A DNA stretch of 64,000 bases from Burkholderiales bacterium (GTDB lineage: Bacteria > Pseudomonadota > Gammaproteobacteria > Burkholderiales > Nitrosomonadaceae): contig JACKLR010000001.1 in NCBI GenBank assembly GCA_024235795.1, positions 744,001 through 808,000 of the forward strand. Direction: 5' to 3'. Position numbers and translations under genes: made by a program. Within the stretch, counting starts at the first letter, position 1, and each line of letters opens with the position of its first letter. The notes under the pieces are model-generated. The model was not told where the DNA came from. It worked only from the letters and a program-made list of their open reading frames with translations, and did no database searches. Positions 56,538 to 63,929 of the stretch are shown here, piece after piece.

Positions 56538-57209
56538 ATGTGGCTGAGGTTAGTTGCGCGCATGTCGTTATTTGCCGTGGCATTGCTCTGGCCAGCAGGA
56601 ACCTGGCAATGGTGGGAAGCATGGATATTGATCGCCTTGTGGACGGTCTATGGGGTTGTTATGACGCATTATTTGTTGCGGCATGACCCCGCATTACTTG
56701 CAGAACGGCTGAAGCTTGTACCAATTCACAAGGATCAAAAATATTGGGATAAATTATTAATGTCAGTATTTTTTATTGCCGGTATTGGACTTTATCTTAT
56801 TCCCGGTTTTGATGTGATACGTTATGAGTGGAGCGAACCCTTGCCAGAATGGATGAGTATTTTAGCGCTGTTTATACACCTACCTTGCTTTTTGTTACTG
56901 GGTTGGGTGATGCGTGAAAACACTTATCTGTCGCAGGTCGTCAAAATAGATAAGGATCGTGATCACAAGGTGGTAACTACCGGGCCATACGCGCTGGTGC
57001 GTCACCCTATGTATACTGTCGTGATTGTTTTGCTGTTTGCCGTGCCTGTGGCACTTGGGTCGCGTTTTGCGTTAATTCTTTCAGTATTTCTAACGCTATT
57101 ACTGATTATACGCACGCATTTTGAGGATCGTACTTTGCATGAAGAGCTAGGGGGATATCCTGAGTACGCTAAACAAACCCGATATCGATTGATTCCGGGA
57201 ATTTGGTAA
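56538..57209 (+). CDS. Isoprenylcysteine-carboxyl-methyltransferase-like membrane protein
   Basis: About 223 residues from the ATG at 56538 (the frame continues into the previous gene). About five transmembrane helices and the PEMT/ICMT signature GPYALVRHPMYTVVIV followed by FEDRTLHEELGGYPEYAKQT (the EExL and YxxY-like end). These enzymes use SAM and methylate a lipid or a terminal carboxyl group. In bacteria this small class is common and mostly uncharacterised. It shares a strand with the MBL gene 10 bp away and may be cotranscribed. Confidence 0.85.
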   Translation: MWLRLVARMSLFAVALLWPAGTWQWWEAWILIALWTVYGVVMTHYLLRHDPALLAERLKLVPIHKDQKYWDKLLMSVFFIAGIGLYLIPGFDVIRYEWSEPLPEWMSILALFIHLPCFLLLGWVMRENTYLSQVVKIDKDRDHKVVTTGPYALVRHPMYTVVIVLLFAVPVALGSRFALILSVFLTLLLIIRTHFEDRTLHEELGGYPEYAKQTRYRLIPGIW

Positions 57210-57308
57210 TTGATATGGCTTCGGTTACAGTATGCCCGCAATGCGGGCAAGTGAGAGTCGAGTCGAGAATTACCTCATTCATTTTCCATTTCCTTTAATG
57301 ACGTAAGA

Positions 57309-57512
57309 TCAGTTCGCGTCGGCGGTTATTTTGATAAACTTATCTATTGCAGCTTCCATCTCACCGAATTGGAAATTCTTAATTTTACTTTCCAAAGCCA
57401 TATTATAGGTGATTTTTTGAAGGAAATTGACTGCCTGCTTTGGCCGAAAGCGACCCCAACCAGACGATGAGATAATGCAAAACTCATCTTTAAAAGAAAT
57501 CACAACCTGCAT
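57309..57512 (-). CDS. Small protein downstream of a cargo gene
   Basis: 67 residues from the ATG at 57512, chosen because GGAGGGGG precedes it by 7 bases; the frame also runs upstream to overlap the next gene by 11 bases. The sequence is soluble, with GWGRFRPKQAVNFLQKITYN; part of that coding region is the plus-strand match to the dispersed motif (copy C). No family recognised. Likely cotranscribed with the gene upstream at 57574-58542. Confidence 0.5.
   Translation of the reverse strand: MQVVISFKDEFCIISSSGWGRFRPKQAVNFLQKITYNMALESKIKNFQFGEMEAAIDKFIKITADAN
57429..57460 (+). repeat. Dispersed TGGCCGA-type motif, copy C (diverged)
   Basis: GACTGCCTGCTTTGGCCGAA then AGCGACC; the 19 bases before it (TTTTGAAGGAAATTGACTG) match those before copy B at 58720. 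It lies within the coding frame of the small minus-strand protein. Confidence 0.6.
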
Positions 57513-57573
57513 AACTCGCCCCCTCCAGAGTGAGGAGTACGTGGCTAAAAACGTCAGTTGTATGTGATGGAGA

Positions 57574-58542
57574 TCAACAGACATTGATTATGTCGGGATC
57601 AACGCTGAGTGCAGAATGGTTTTTTATGTCATCGTAAAAAACTTTCCAGGTTCCTCTTTCAACTCGGCGTTCCGAATAATGGCAACTCATCATAATAAAT
57701 GATTTTAATGAGATAATTAGGTTCTCTATCAACTCAGAAATTCTATCTGAATTTTCCCTACCATAGGATAAATATATTGCATCTCTGTAGTTTGCTTTTC
57801 CACGAAATCTAAATGCTTGGTGAAGAAAAGCAGTTCCTTTACCCTGCAATTTCTTATCTCTATATTCACGAGCAACCTTGGTCCGAAAGTTTGGGACTTT
57901 AAGATTCTTAAATTCCCTATCGTTTTTCATTCTATTCTCAAGGATTTCTCTCTCACGGTCTGCGGTTCCTTTTAAATATGAAATACAAGCCCCATACGCA
58001 CTTCTGTAATTTGTCGGGGTTTGATTTAAATCATAAGAATTCTCTTCTCTAAGTAACTTAATTTCTGATTCGACATCTTTCTTAACAAGGGTTGATAGAC
58101 AATAATTAAATGGCTCGAGTATCTGATTCTGTGTATTTAACTGATGATTCCAAGCATTTGCTGTAGATGTGTGAGTTTCCTGAGCAGAACCATCTGTTGC
58201 TGCGATCATAGCACTTGCTGCGTTATAAATGCCATAATACCAAGAAATAATTGCAGATCTAATCAAATCATAATGAGCTTCATTATATTCAAATATCCTT
58301 GTTAATGATGCGTACTGATGAAATGCCATAAACGTGCACTCGAAAGTATTAGTGTCACCTTTTTGATCCTTACTTCTTCTTTGTACTGACCGATATTTAT
58401 TTTTTAATTCTGATCTTTCAAATTGACCTTCGTCACAGATAATTCTTAGTGCCTTAGACCAATTGATACTGGACTGTAAAGCAAAGCCAGGCTGAATATT
58501 GGGATCCTCGTCTTTAAGACGATTATATAACCACTGAGTCAT
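57574..58542 (-). CDS. Cargo protein of unknown function, HEPN-like core
   Basis: 322 residues, largely helical. The central stretch HYDLIRSAIISWYYGIYNAA, then AMIAATDGSAQETHTSTAN resembles the alpha-helical HEPN fold with its aromatic YYGIY helix and an Arg/His pair, but the exact RxxxxH motif cannot be confirmed by eye. The C-terminal half is basic and contains AFLHQAFRFRGKANYRDAIY. The gene sits alone between the recombinases with only the small downstream protein, and may be a defence or regulatory cargo. Function unproven. Confidence 0.5.
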   Translation of the reverse strand: MTQWLYNRLKDEDPNIQPGFALQSSINWSKALRIICDEGQFERSELKNKYRSVQRRSKDQKGDTNTFECTFMAFHQYASLTRIFEYNEAHYDLIRSAIISWYYGIYNAASAMIAATDGSAQETHTSTANAWNHQLNTQNQILEPFNYCLSTLVKKDVESEIKLLREENSYDLNQTPTNYRSAYGACISYLKGTADREREILENRMKNDREFKNLKVPNFRTKVAREYRDKKLQGKGTAFLHQAFRFRGKANYRDAIYLSYGRENSDRISELIENLIISLKSFIMMSCHYSERRVERGTWKVFYDDIKNHSALSVDPDIINVC

Positions 58543-58719
58543 ATGCTTTTTTCTCTAACAAGTAATTATATAGTTTCTATGTTTTTAGCATTATTGGTAA
58601 TTTTTGATGTTTGCTATCTATATAGCATCCAAAATGAAACGATATGCAGATCTGAAGGTTATGACAATACAGACTGCCTCAAATTTTGGCAAGATTACAG
58701 AAGTATTTTGAAGGAAATT

Positions 58720-58768
58720 GACTGGCTGGTTTTGGCCGAATAGCGACCGTTACAAAACGGCCACTAAT
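58720..58768 (+). repeat. Dispersed TGGCCGA-type motif, copy B
   Basis: 49 bases immediately 3' of the second recombinase. TGGCCG (58733-58738) and CGGCCA (58758-58763) are inverted complements, so the copy can fold into a hairpin. Confidence 0.75.
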
Positions 58769-59443
58769 ACCCGGATTTATACTTCAGTTTGTTCGGCCAT
58801 TTCCAATGCATCATCAACTTCAATTCCTAAATACCGAACTGTGCTTTCCAATTTTGTGTGGCCTAATAAAAGTTGGACGGCTCTCAGATTCTTGGTTCTT
58901 TTATAGATCAGTGAGGCTTTGGTTCGTCGCATAGAATGCGTACCGTAAGCGGCAGACTCCAGTCCAATTTGTTTTATCCATGAATGAACGATTCTCGCAT
59001 ATTGCCGTGTAGATAAGTGCGGTGAAAATTTTATTCTACTAGGAAATAGGTAATTTTCACTTTTAAGTCTGGCGTGTTCGATCCAATCTGACACAGCTTC
59101 CCTAGTCAGTTTGGTGATTTCAAATTGCACTGGTTGGTGAGTTTTTTGCTGCTCAATGATTGCTCGGCTTAAAATTTGGTTTCCTTGAGAAACATCTCGA
59201 ACTTTTAGTTTTACCAAATCACATGCACGTAGTTTGCTGTCTATGGCTAGATTAAAGAGTGCTAGGTCTCTCACTTTTTGCGATAATTGCAGTCTTATCC
59301 GTATTGCCCAAATCTCCCTAAGTTTAAGCGGAGCCTTCTGTCCTACAAGTTTTCCTTTGTTCCAGGGTTCTCTATGGTTCTGAATTTGTGTAGTATTCAT
59401 CATGACTTGAATCCTTATTTCAGTTTATGGAATCAAGAGTGTA
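58735..59443 (-). repeat. Direct repeat unit 2 (recombinase gene with flanks)
   Basis: Partner of 54815-55520, same orientation. The match extends about 40 bases upstream of the recombinase start, to about GGAATCAA and GTGTAGA. Confidence 0.8.
58777..59403 (-). CDS. Small tyrosine recombinase, copy 2
   Basis: 208 residues, catalytic residues as in copy 1 (R59, K87, H156, R159, H182, Y191 intact). Differences from copy 1 cluster in residues 8-15 and are otherwise scattered single changes. Divergent from the RNase H-like gene that starts about 100 bases away. The presence of two intact, closely similar copies suggests duplication of a mobile module or two independent insertions of the same module. 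Confidence 0.9.
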   Translation of the reverse strand: MMNTTQIQNHREPWNKGKLVGQKAPLKLREIWAIRIRLQLSQKVRDLALFNLAIDSKLRACDLVKLKVRDVSQGNQILSRAIIEQQKTHQPVQFEITKLTREAVSDWIEHARLKSENYLFPSRIKFSPHLSTRQYARIVHSWIKQIGLESAAYGTHSMRRTKASLIYKRTKNLRAVQLLLGHTKLESTVRYLGIEVDDALEMAEQTEV

Positions 59444-59507
59444 GAATTTTAGGTGATAGGTCGCTCATCGACCAAAAGCAGACTCTGTTTTCACGGATTT
59501 CAATAAA

Positions 59508-59996
59508 ATGCTTCACTTGCGGATTTTTACTGACGGTAGTGTTAATGCACAGTTAAAAGTGGGATATGGCGCTTACCTTGTGGTATCAGACTTAAATGCG
59601 TCTATAGACTTACTAAAAGATATAGTGAAAGTGAGGCGTTTTGAGCAAACCAGTTCAACGAAACTGGAACTGCAAACAGTGTTATGGTCACTGGAAGAGG
59701 TGATGGTTATGGCTAACGAAAACGATATTACGTTGACGGTTTATACCGATTCTCAAAATATTGTTGGTTTACCTGGAAGGCGCGTCCGACTTGAACAAAG
59801 CAACTATTACTCAGGTAAAAACAGACGGCTGAATAATTATGAGCTATACCAGAGATTTTACCGATTAACCGCCAAGCTAAATTGTGCGTTTGTGAAGGTA
59901 GCAGGCCATCAAGTATCCAGCAAGAAAGATGCAATTGACAGGATATTTAGCCTGGCTGATCGAGCATCAAGGCATGCGTTGCGAAAAAATTCTTAA
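59508..59996 (+). CDS. RNase H-like protein
   Basis: 162 residues with the RNase HI fold. Catalytic residues are all visible: D9 (IFTDGSVN), E54 (TKLELQTVLW), D81 (YTDSQN) and D151 (LADRASRHA), plus the His at 134 (VAGHQ). It cleaves RNA in RNA:DNA hybrids if active. It lies beside recombinase copy 2 in the mobile region and is not the housekeeping rnhA by context; it could be carried by the element. Start is the ATG at 59508. Confidence 0.85.
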   Translation: MLHLRIFTDGSVNAQLKVGYGAYLVVSDLNASIDLLKDIVKVRRFEQTSSTKLELQTVLWSLEEVMVMANENDITLTVYTDSQNIVGLPGRRVRLEQSNYYSGKNRRLNNYELYQRFYRLTAKLNCAFVKVAGHQVSSKKDAIDRIFSLADRASRHALRKNS

Positions 59997-60037
59997 TGAG
60001 CGGTGCGAGGTGAGGTTGCAAATGATAATGCACTAAA

Positions 60038-60442
60038 ATGATTTATGTGACTGGAATTGATCATATTGTATTGAGAACAACGAAACGCAATGAAATGTTG
60101 GATTTTTATTGTGGGGTCCTGGGGTGCAAGATTGAAAGGGAATCATCCCAGGAATTGGGATTAACGCAATTGAGAGCTGGCAGTGCATTGATTGATTTAG
60201 TGAGCGTGGATAGTAAGCTGGGAAAATTAGGTGGAGGTCCACCCGGAAAAACAGAAAATAACCTGGATCATTTTTGTCTACAGCTAAAGCCAATATCCGA
60301 GGAAGATATCAAAAGACATTTAGAATCGCATAACATTTCAGTTGGTGAATTTGCAGATCGTTACGGTGCTCAGGGAACCGGCCGATCCCTTTATATCAAA
60401 GACCCGGAAGGAAATACTGTTGAATTACGGTCTCAAGTCTGA
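60038..60442 (+). CDS. VOC family protein (glyoxalase/bleomycin-resistance fold)
   Basis: 134 residues of the vicinal-oxygen-chelate family. IDHIVLRTTKRNEMLDFYCGVLG, DHFCLQLKPISEEDIKRHLE and LYIKDPEGNTVELRSQ are the two beta-alpha-beta-beta-beta units with H9, the middle His and the final Glu as likely metal ligands. Function (glyoxalase, dioxygenase or resistance) not determinable. Start at the ATG at 60038. The IS element begins 39 bp after its stop. Confidence 0.85.
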   Translation: MIYVTGIDHIVLRTTKRNEMLDFYCGVLGCKIERESSQELGLTQLRAGSALIDLVSVDSKLGKLGGGPPGKTENNLDHFCLQLKPISEEDIKRHLESHNISVGEFADRYGAQGTGRSLYIKDPEGNTVELRSQV

Positions 60443-60460
60443 TCACTTTGTCTGTATGTC

Positions 60461-60481
60461 AATGGCTGTTTATGGCCGATA
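60461..60481 (+). repeat. Dispersed TGGCCGA-type motif, copy D (interrupted by the IS)
   Basis: AATGGCTGTTTATGGCCGATA, broken at 60482 by the ISAs1 element and continuing as CCTGATATTC at 61713. The IS target duplication ATGGCCGATA is part of the motif. Confidence 0.55.
60472..60481. repeat. Target-site duplication, left flank of IS copy 2
   Basis: ATGGCCGATA, repeated exactly at 61703-61712. Confidence 0.95.
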
Positions 60482-61702
60482 CAGGGCAATCGTGCTTAAA
60501 AATACTTGAAAACAGAAACAAGTTGAGGTATTAGCTCTATCATTTTGATTTTAAATGACAGACAAACCAACAGCTTCAATCATTCATCATTTTTCAAGTA
60601 TTGAAGATCCAAGAGTAGACAGACAAAAGAAGCATCAACTCCAAGATATATTTTTTATTTCACTTTGTGCGGTTATTTGTGGAGCGGACAATTGGGTGGC
60701 TATAGAAGAATTTGGTAAAGCCAAAGAAGCATGGTTTACCGAATTACTCGGTCTGCAACATGGAATACCCTCTCATGACACCTTCGGTGAAGTTTTCATG
60801 GTGATAGACACCGAGCAATTTAGCGAATGCTTTTCCAACTGGGTTTGTGATTTAGCGCGTTTGACTGATGGAGAGATCATTGCTATTGACGGCAAATGTA
60901 TAAGGCGTAGCATTGGTATAAGGCGTAGCATTGACAGGGCCTCAAAAAAGGCAGCAATCCATATGGTTAGCGCATGGGCGCAGCGTAATAGCCTGGTTTT
61001 GGGTCAGGTTCAAGTGGATGACAAATCCAATGAAATTACGGCCATTCCCAAACTGCTCTCTCGCTTGGATATTACAGGAACCGTGATCACAATTGATGCG
61101 ATGGGTTGCCAGAAGAAGATAGCCCGGCAGATTATTCAGCAAGACGCAGATTATGTTTTGAGCCTGAAAGGCAACCAAGGAAGCTTGCATGAAGATGTTG
61201 CCACATATTTTGCATCGTCACTGTCTCCAGAAGCCGCAAAGGTAACAGTTGATGGTGGACATGGGCGCATTGAGACACGAACTGTTCGTGCAATAGATGA
61301 GATAGCATGGTTAAAAGAACGACATTCCTGGCCGGGGCTGCAGAGCATCATTGAGGTCACAGCAACAAGAGAATCAGAAAATAAAATATCCAAGGAAACG
61401 CGTTATTTCATTAGCAGTCTAAGCGCCAGCAATCCTATCAAGCTGGAGCATGCTGTTCGCGCTCACTGGGCTATCGAAAACAATTTACACTGGGTTCTTG
61501 ATATCGCCTTTGACGAAGACAGTAATCGAACACGCAAAGGCCATAGCGCAGCTAATCTTGCTATTATCAGACATATTGCTCTGAATCTGATAAAAAAAGA
61601 AAAAATGTCAAAGGTCGGTGTAAAAACAAAACGATTAAAGGCGGGCTGGGATAATGATTATTTGCTAAAAATTATTGGGGCAATTTAAGCCCGATTGCCC
61701 TG
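60482..61702 (+). mobile_element. ISAs1-family insertion sequence, copy 2 (1221 bp)
   Basis: Same element as 28193-29395, with the same inverted ends, a perfect 10-bp target duplication, and an extra 18 bp inside the transposase at 60915-60932. Inserted in a copy of the dispersed motif. Confidence 0.95.
60555..61688 (+). CDS. ISAs1-family transposase with an 18-bp insertion
   Basis: 377 residues; matches copy 1 except for six extra residues (GIRRSI) inserted after KCIRRSI, eight residues after the first catalytic aspartate (IDGK). The insertion is a tandem repeat of ATAAGGCGTAGCATT joined by GGT. It stays in frame, but sits next to the active site, so activity may be reduced or lost. All three catalytic residues are otherwise present. 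Confidence 0.95.
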   Translation: MTDKPTASIIHHFSSIEDPRVDRQKKHQLQDIFFISLCAVICGADNWVAIEEFGKAKEAWFTELLGLQHGIPSHDTFGEVFMVIDTEQFSECFSNWVCDLARLTDGEIIAIDGKCIRRSIGIRRSIDRASKKAAIHMVSAWAQRNSLVLGQVQVDDKSNEITAIPKLLSRLDITGTVITIDAMGCQKKIARQIIQQDADYVLSLKGNQGSLHEDVATYFASSLSPEAAKVTVDGGHGRIETRTVRAIDEIAWLKERHSWPGLQSIIEVTATRESENKISKETRYFISSLSASNPIKLEHAVRAHWAIENNLHWVLDIAFDEDSNRTRKGHSAANLAIIRHIALNLIKKEKMSKVGVKTKRLKAGWDNDYLLKIIGAI

Positions 61703-61712
61703 ATGGCCGATA
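61703..61712. repeat. Target-site duplication, right flank of IS copy 2
   Basis: ATGGCCGATA, the exact duplicate of 60472-60481. Confidence 0.95.
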
Positions 61713-62105
61713 CCTGATATTCTAATCATGCCAACTGTTCCGCTCGCTAATCTGCTTGTGCTGTTTTAGAAAATAGTATGCGTTATAGTTCAGACTAACT
61801 TCTCAGGTTACCGTCCGATTCTAACGACAACTATATTCACCTTAATTTGCCACGACCACGACACTAATGAGTGGACGCTATAATGACCGCTGATACCAAT
61901 CCGCAACCAGGGAAAACAAGCGGTGTTATGCCGGCGGCTAATGATAGCGGGTCATGAAACAAATTAACAACCACTATCCTTATTGCTAATTTTCCTGGAT
62001 TGTGGCAAAAGACACCAGGTATGAAAATTATTTCTCGTTGCGACCCATTCTTATGCTGTTGCCAGGTTTCAATTGTCCACGGTTGATTTTTAGGAAAGAT
62101 TGAAT
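61713..62105. other. Intergenic stretch after IS copy 2
   Basis: About 390 bases with no supportable gene. A 24-codon frame at about 61882-61956 has no Shine-Dalgarno and is not called. Nothing else recognised. Confidence 0.4.
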
Positions 62106-62552
62106 ATGAAAATAAATATTACAAAAAAAGAATATAGATTGTTACTTGATATTCTCTATCTTGGAGAGTGGATGTTAACAGCGCACGACCAGGAAGAAGT
62201 GCCAGAAAAAAAGCAGTATCAAGATGTAGTCCAGAAATTTTATTCATATGCTGAAGAAATGGGTTATGACAATTTGATAAAAGCTGATAAAGCATTAAAT
62301 AAATACTTTGAAACAATAGAGTATGAAGAGAACAGTAAGGTTAACGAGATCATTGAGAACTATGATAATGCAACATTCTGGGACGAATTAGTGTCAGGAC
62401 TTGCGTTGAGAGATGCTCAGGAAATTGAAGGAAATGACGCGTTCAATAAGATGTCGCCCGATGAAAGAATACAATTATTGTACCCATTGGAGGAAAAGTA
62501 TCATGAAGAATTTATGGCAAATGATCTGGCTAATCTTCAAATAAAAAAATGA
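62106..62552 (+). CDS. Hypothetical acidic protein
   Basis: 148 residues, soluble, acidic and mostly helical, starting at the ATG at 62106 with AGGA 10 bases upstream. Contains EYRLLLDILYLGEWMLTAHD and PDERIQLLYPLEEKYHEEFM. I do not recognise a family. Located in the accessory region between the IS and the UmuD-like gene. Confidence 0.6.
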   Translation: MKINITKKEYRLLLDILYLGEWMLTAHDQEEVPEKKQYQDVVQKFYSYAEEMGYDNLIKADKALNKYFETIEYEENSKVNEIIENYDNATFWDELVSGLALRDAQEIEGNDAFNKMSPDERIQLLYPLEEKYHEEFMANDLANLQIKK

Positions 62553-62658
62553 GGTGCGCTATAACCTGTACTGATTTGCCGTTGCGGAGATATAAATAAT
62601 TCTTCGAATGTCCTTGGCTATTTATTTCCTGCCAGCCTTAAAACATTATTTATTCATT

Positions 62659-62688
62659 TGACACCAGAATAGTTAGTATGTTTGAATA
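62659..62688 (+). promoter_or_regulatory. Candidate promoter of the umuD-like gene
   Basis: TTGACA (62659-62664) and TTGAAT (62683-62688, 4 of 6) with an 18-base spacer. Immediately downstream, CTGT at about 62691 has no good ACAG partner, so a LexA box is not established. Confidence 0.4.
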
Positions 62689-62720
62689 CTGTTACGTATT
62701 TCATAACGGAGTAACTCAAC

Positions 62721-63326
62721 ATGTCAAATCGTGGCGGAAAAAGAGAAAATGCAGGCAGGCCTGGTGGGCAAGGGAAATATGGCGAGCCGACAACCACAAT
62801 ACGCATACCGAGAAGTCAGAGAGATAACATTAGAAACTTTCTTGACGCATACCAATGCAAAAAAGAAAATTTCAGTCATGAAGCAGACAGTGTGGATGAG
62901 TTTTTGATTCCCGCGATTGGCGATCAACCCACCCGATTGCCACTTTTTTCTACCAAAGTTGCCGCAGGTTTACCAAGCCCGGCAGATGACCATGTCGAGC
63001 AACGTCTCGATATCAGTGAATTTCTAATTGATCACGCCGATTCGACCTTTTTCGTTACGATCAAGGGAGAATCGATGATCGATCTGGGCTTGTTACCGGA
63101 TGACAAAGTTGTGGTGGATCGATCAAAAACGCCAGTTATCGGTGACATTGTGCTAGCAGTGGTTGATCGGGAATTCACCATCAAGATCCTTGATTACGGG
63201 GCGAACAAGATGCCAAGACTTATGCCGGCCAATTCATCGGGTGCTTACAGACCCATTTACATTCGGCCGGATACACAGTTTGAGATTTTTGGTGTAGTGA
63301 CAGGATCATTCAGACGTTTCAAATGA
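62721..63326 (+). CDS. umuD: UmuD-like S24 peptidase with N-terminal extension
   Basis: 201 residues. The C-terminal half matches UmuD: self-cleavage site AGLPSP (A82-G83), nucleophile Ser118 in KGESMID and Lys155 in FTIKIL; the spacing (35 residues from site to Ser, 37 from Ser to Lys) equals that of E. coli UmuD. The first 58 residues are extra: a Gly/Arg-rich tail with GGKRENAGRPG, common in UmuD-like proteins of plasmids and mobile DNA. umuC is absent downstream; the next 200 bases hold only short broken frames. Probably a SOS-regulated orphan or element-borne protein. Confidence 0.85.
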   Translation: MSNRGGKRENAGRPGGQGKYGEPTTTIRIPRSQRDNIRNFLDAYQCKKENFSHEADSVDEFLIPAIGDQPTRLPLFSTKVAAGLPSPADDHVEQRLDISEFLIDHADSTFFVTIKGESMIDLGLLPDDKVVVDRSKTPVIGDIVLAVVDREFTIKILDYGANKMPRLMPANSSGAYRPIYIRPDTQFEIFGVVTGSFRRFK

Positions 63327-63467
63327 CCACATTGGAGCCATGTTATGTATTGCTTGATCTGGCAAAAACTGGTGCAACCCAACTCAAGATTGTATCTGTG
63401 AAACTGGCCTGATTCGCTATGAGAACGGTATTGAAGCCGGTCGATGCAATACGCGCAACAATCTGGA

Positions 63468-63496
63468 AGCTGGCTGTTCATGGCCGGCAGCCGTCT
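63468..63496 (+). repeat. Dispersed TGGCCGA-type motif, copy E (diverged)
   Basis: AGCTGGCTGTTCATGGCCGG, then CAGCCGTCT, in the short region after the umuD-like gene. Similar to copies A and B in TGGCTG, TGGCCG and the final GCnnCCGT. Confidence 0.5.
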
Positions 63497-63545
63497 TCTC
63501 AGTTACAACATTAAACTGGCGTCAACAATCACTCGGCGGCTAAGT

Positions 63546-63929
63546 TTATTCCGGGGCAAAGCAAATAGCCGTAATCTTATTGCCGTCAGGATCACGCAGA
63601 TAGGCTGCGTAAGCATTTGGAGCAAAACTGCGTGGGCCAGGCTTGCCTTCATCGGTGCCGCCGTTGGTCAAACCGGCTTCATGGAACTTATGCACTGCAT
63701 CCCGACTGGCTGCCGCAAATCCAACAGTCCCACCATTTGCGCTGCAGGCAGGCTCGCCATTTGAGGGTGTGAGAATCACAAATTCAAAAGATTCTTTGCC
63801 ATACATCATGGCGGTATCGTGAAACTTGCCAAGGTTGTTGATGCCCAGCGCGCCTAATACAGCGTCGTAAAAAGTAACGGCTGCATCAAAATTATTTGTA
63901 CCTAATGTAACATGGGTAAAAATTGCCAT
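63546..63929 (-). CDS. VOC family protein (glyoxalase-like)
   Basis: 127 residues of the glyoxalase/bleomycin-resistance/dioxygenase superfamily: AIFTHVTLGTNNFDAAVTFY, the GGTVGFAAASRDAVHKFHEA block and AYLRDPDGNKITAICF with the conserved Glu-equivalent position changed to Ala-Ile. Compare the other VOC protein at 60038, which is not closely similar by eye. Convergent with the umuD-like gene. Substrate unknown. Confidence 0.85.
   Translation of the reverse strand: MAIFTHVTLGTNNFDAAVTFYDAVLGALGINNLGKFHDTAMMYGKESFEFVILTPSNGEPACSANGGTVGFAAASRDAVHKFHEAGLTNGGTDEGKPGPRSFAPNAYAAYLRDPDGNKITAICFAPE

Noticed and set aside
57215..57298. 27-codon frame with a CPQCGQV zinc-knuckle-like motif and an internal GC-rich palindrome
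   Set aside because: Too short and lacks a clear ribosome-binding site; may be a fragment. The palindrome has no T-run, so it is not called a terminator.
58543..58743. 66-codon plus-strand frame with a hydrophobic segment next to the cargo gene
   Set aside because: Its ATG shares CATATG with the start of the minus-strand cargo gene, leaving no room for a ribosome-binding site, and its 3' end is made of the dispersed motif. Possible but not supported.
62690..62710. Possible LexA box before the umuD-like gene
   Set aside because: Only the left half CTGT is present; the right half ACAG is missing at the required spacing.
63327..63545. Possible umuC downstream of the umuD-like gene
   Set aside because: None of the short frames shows the UmuC start or polymerase motifs.
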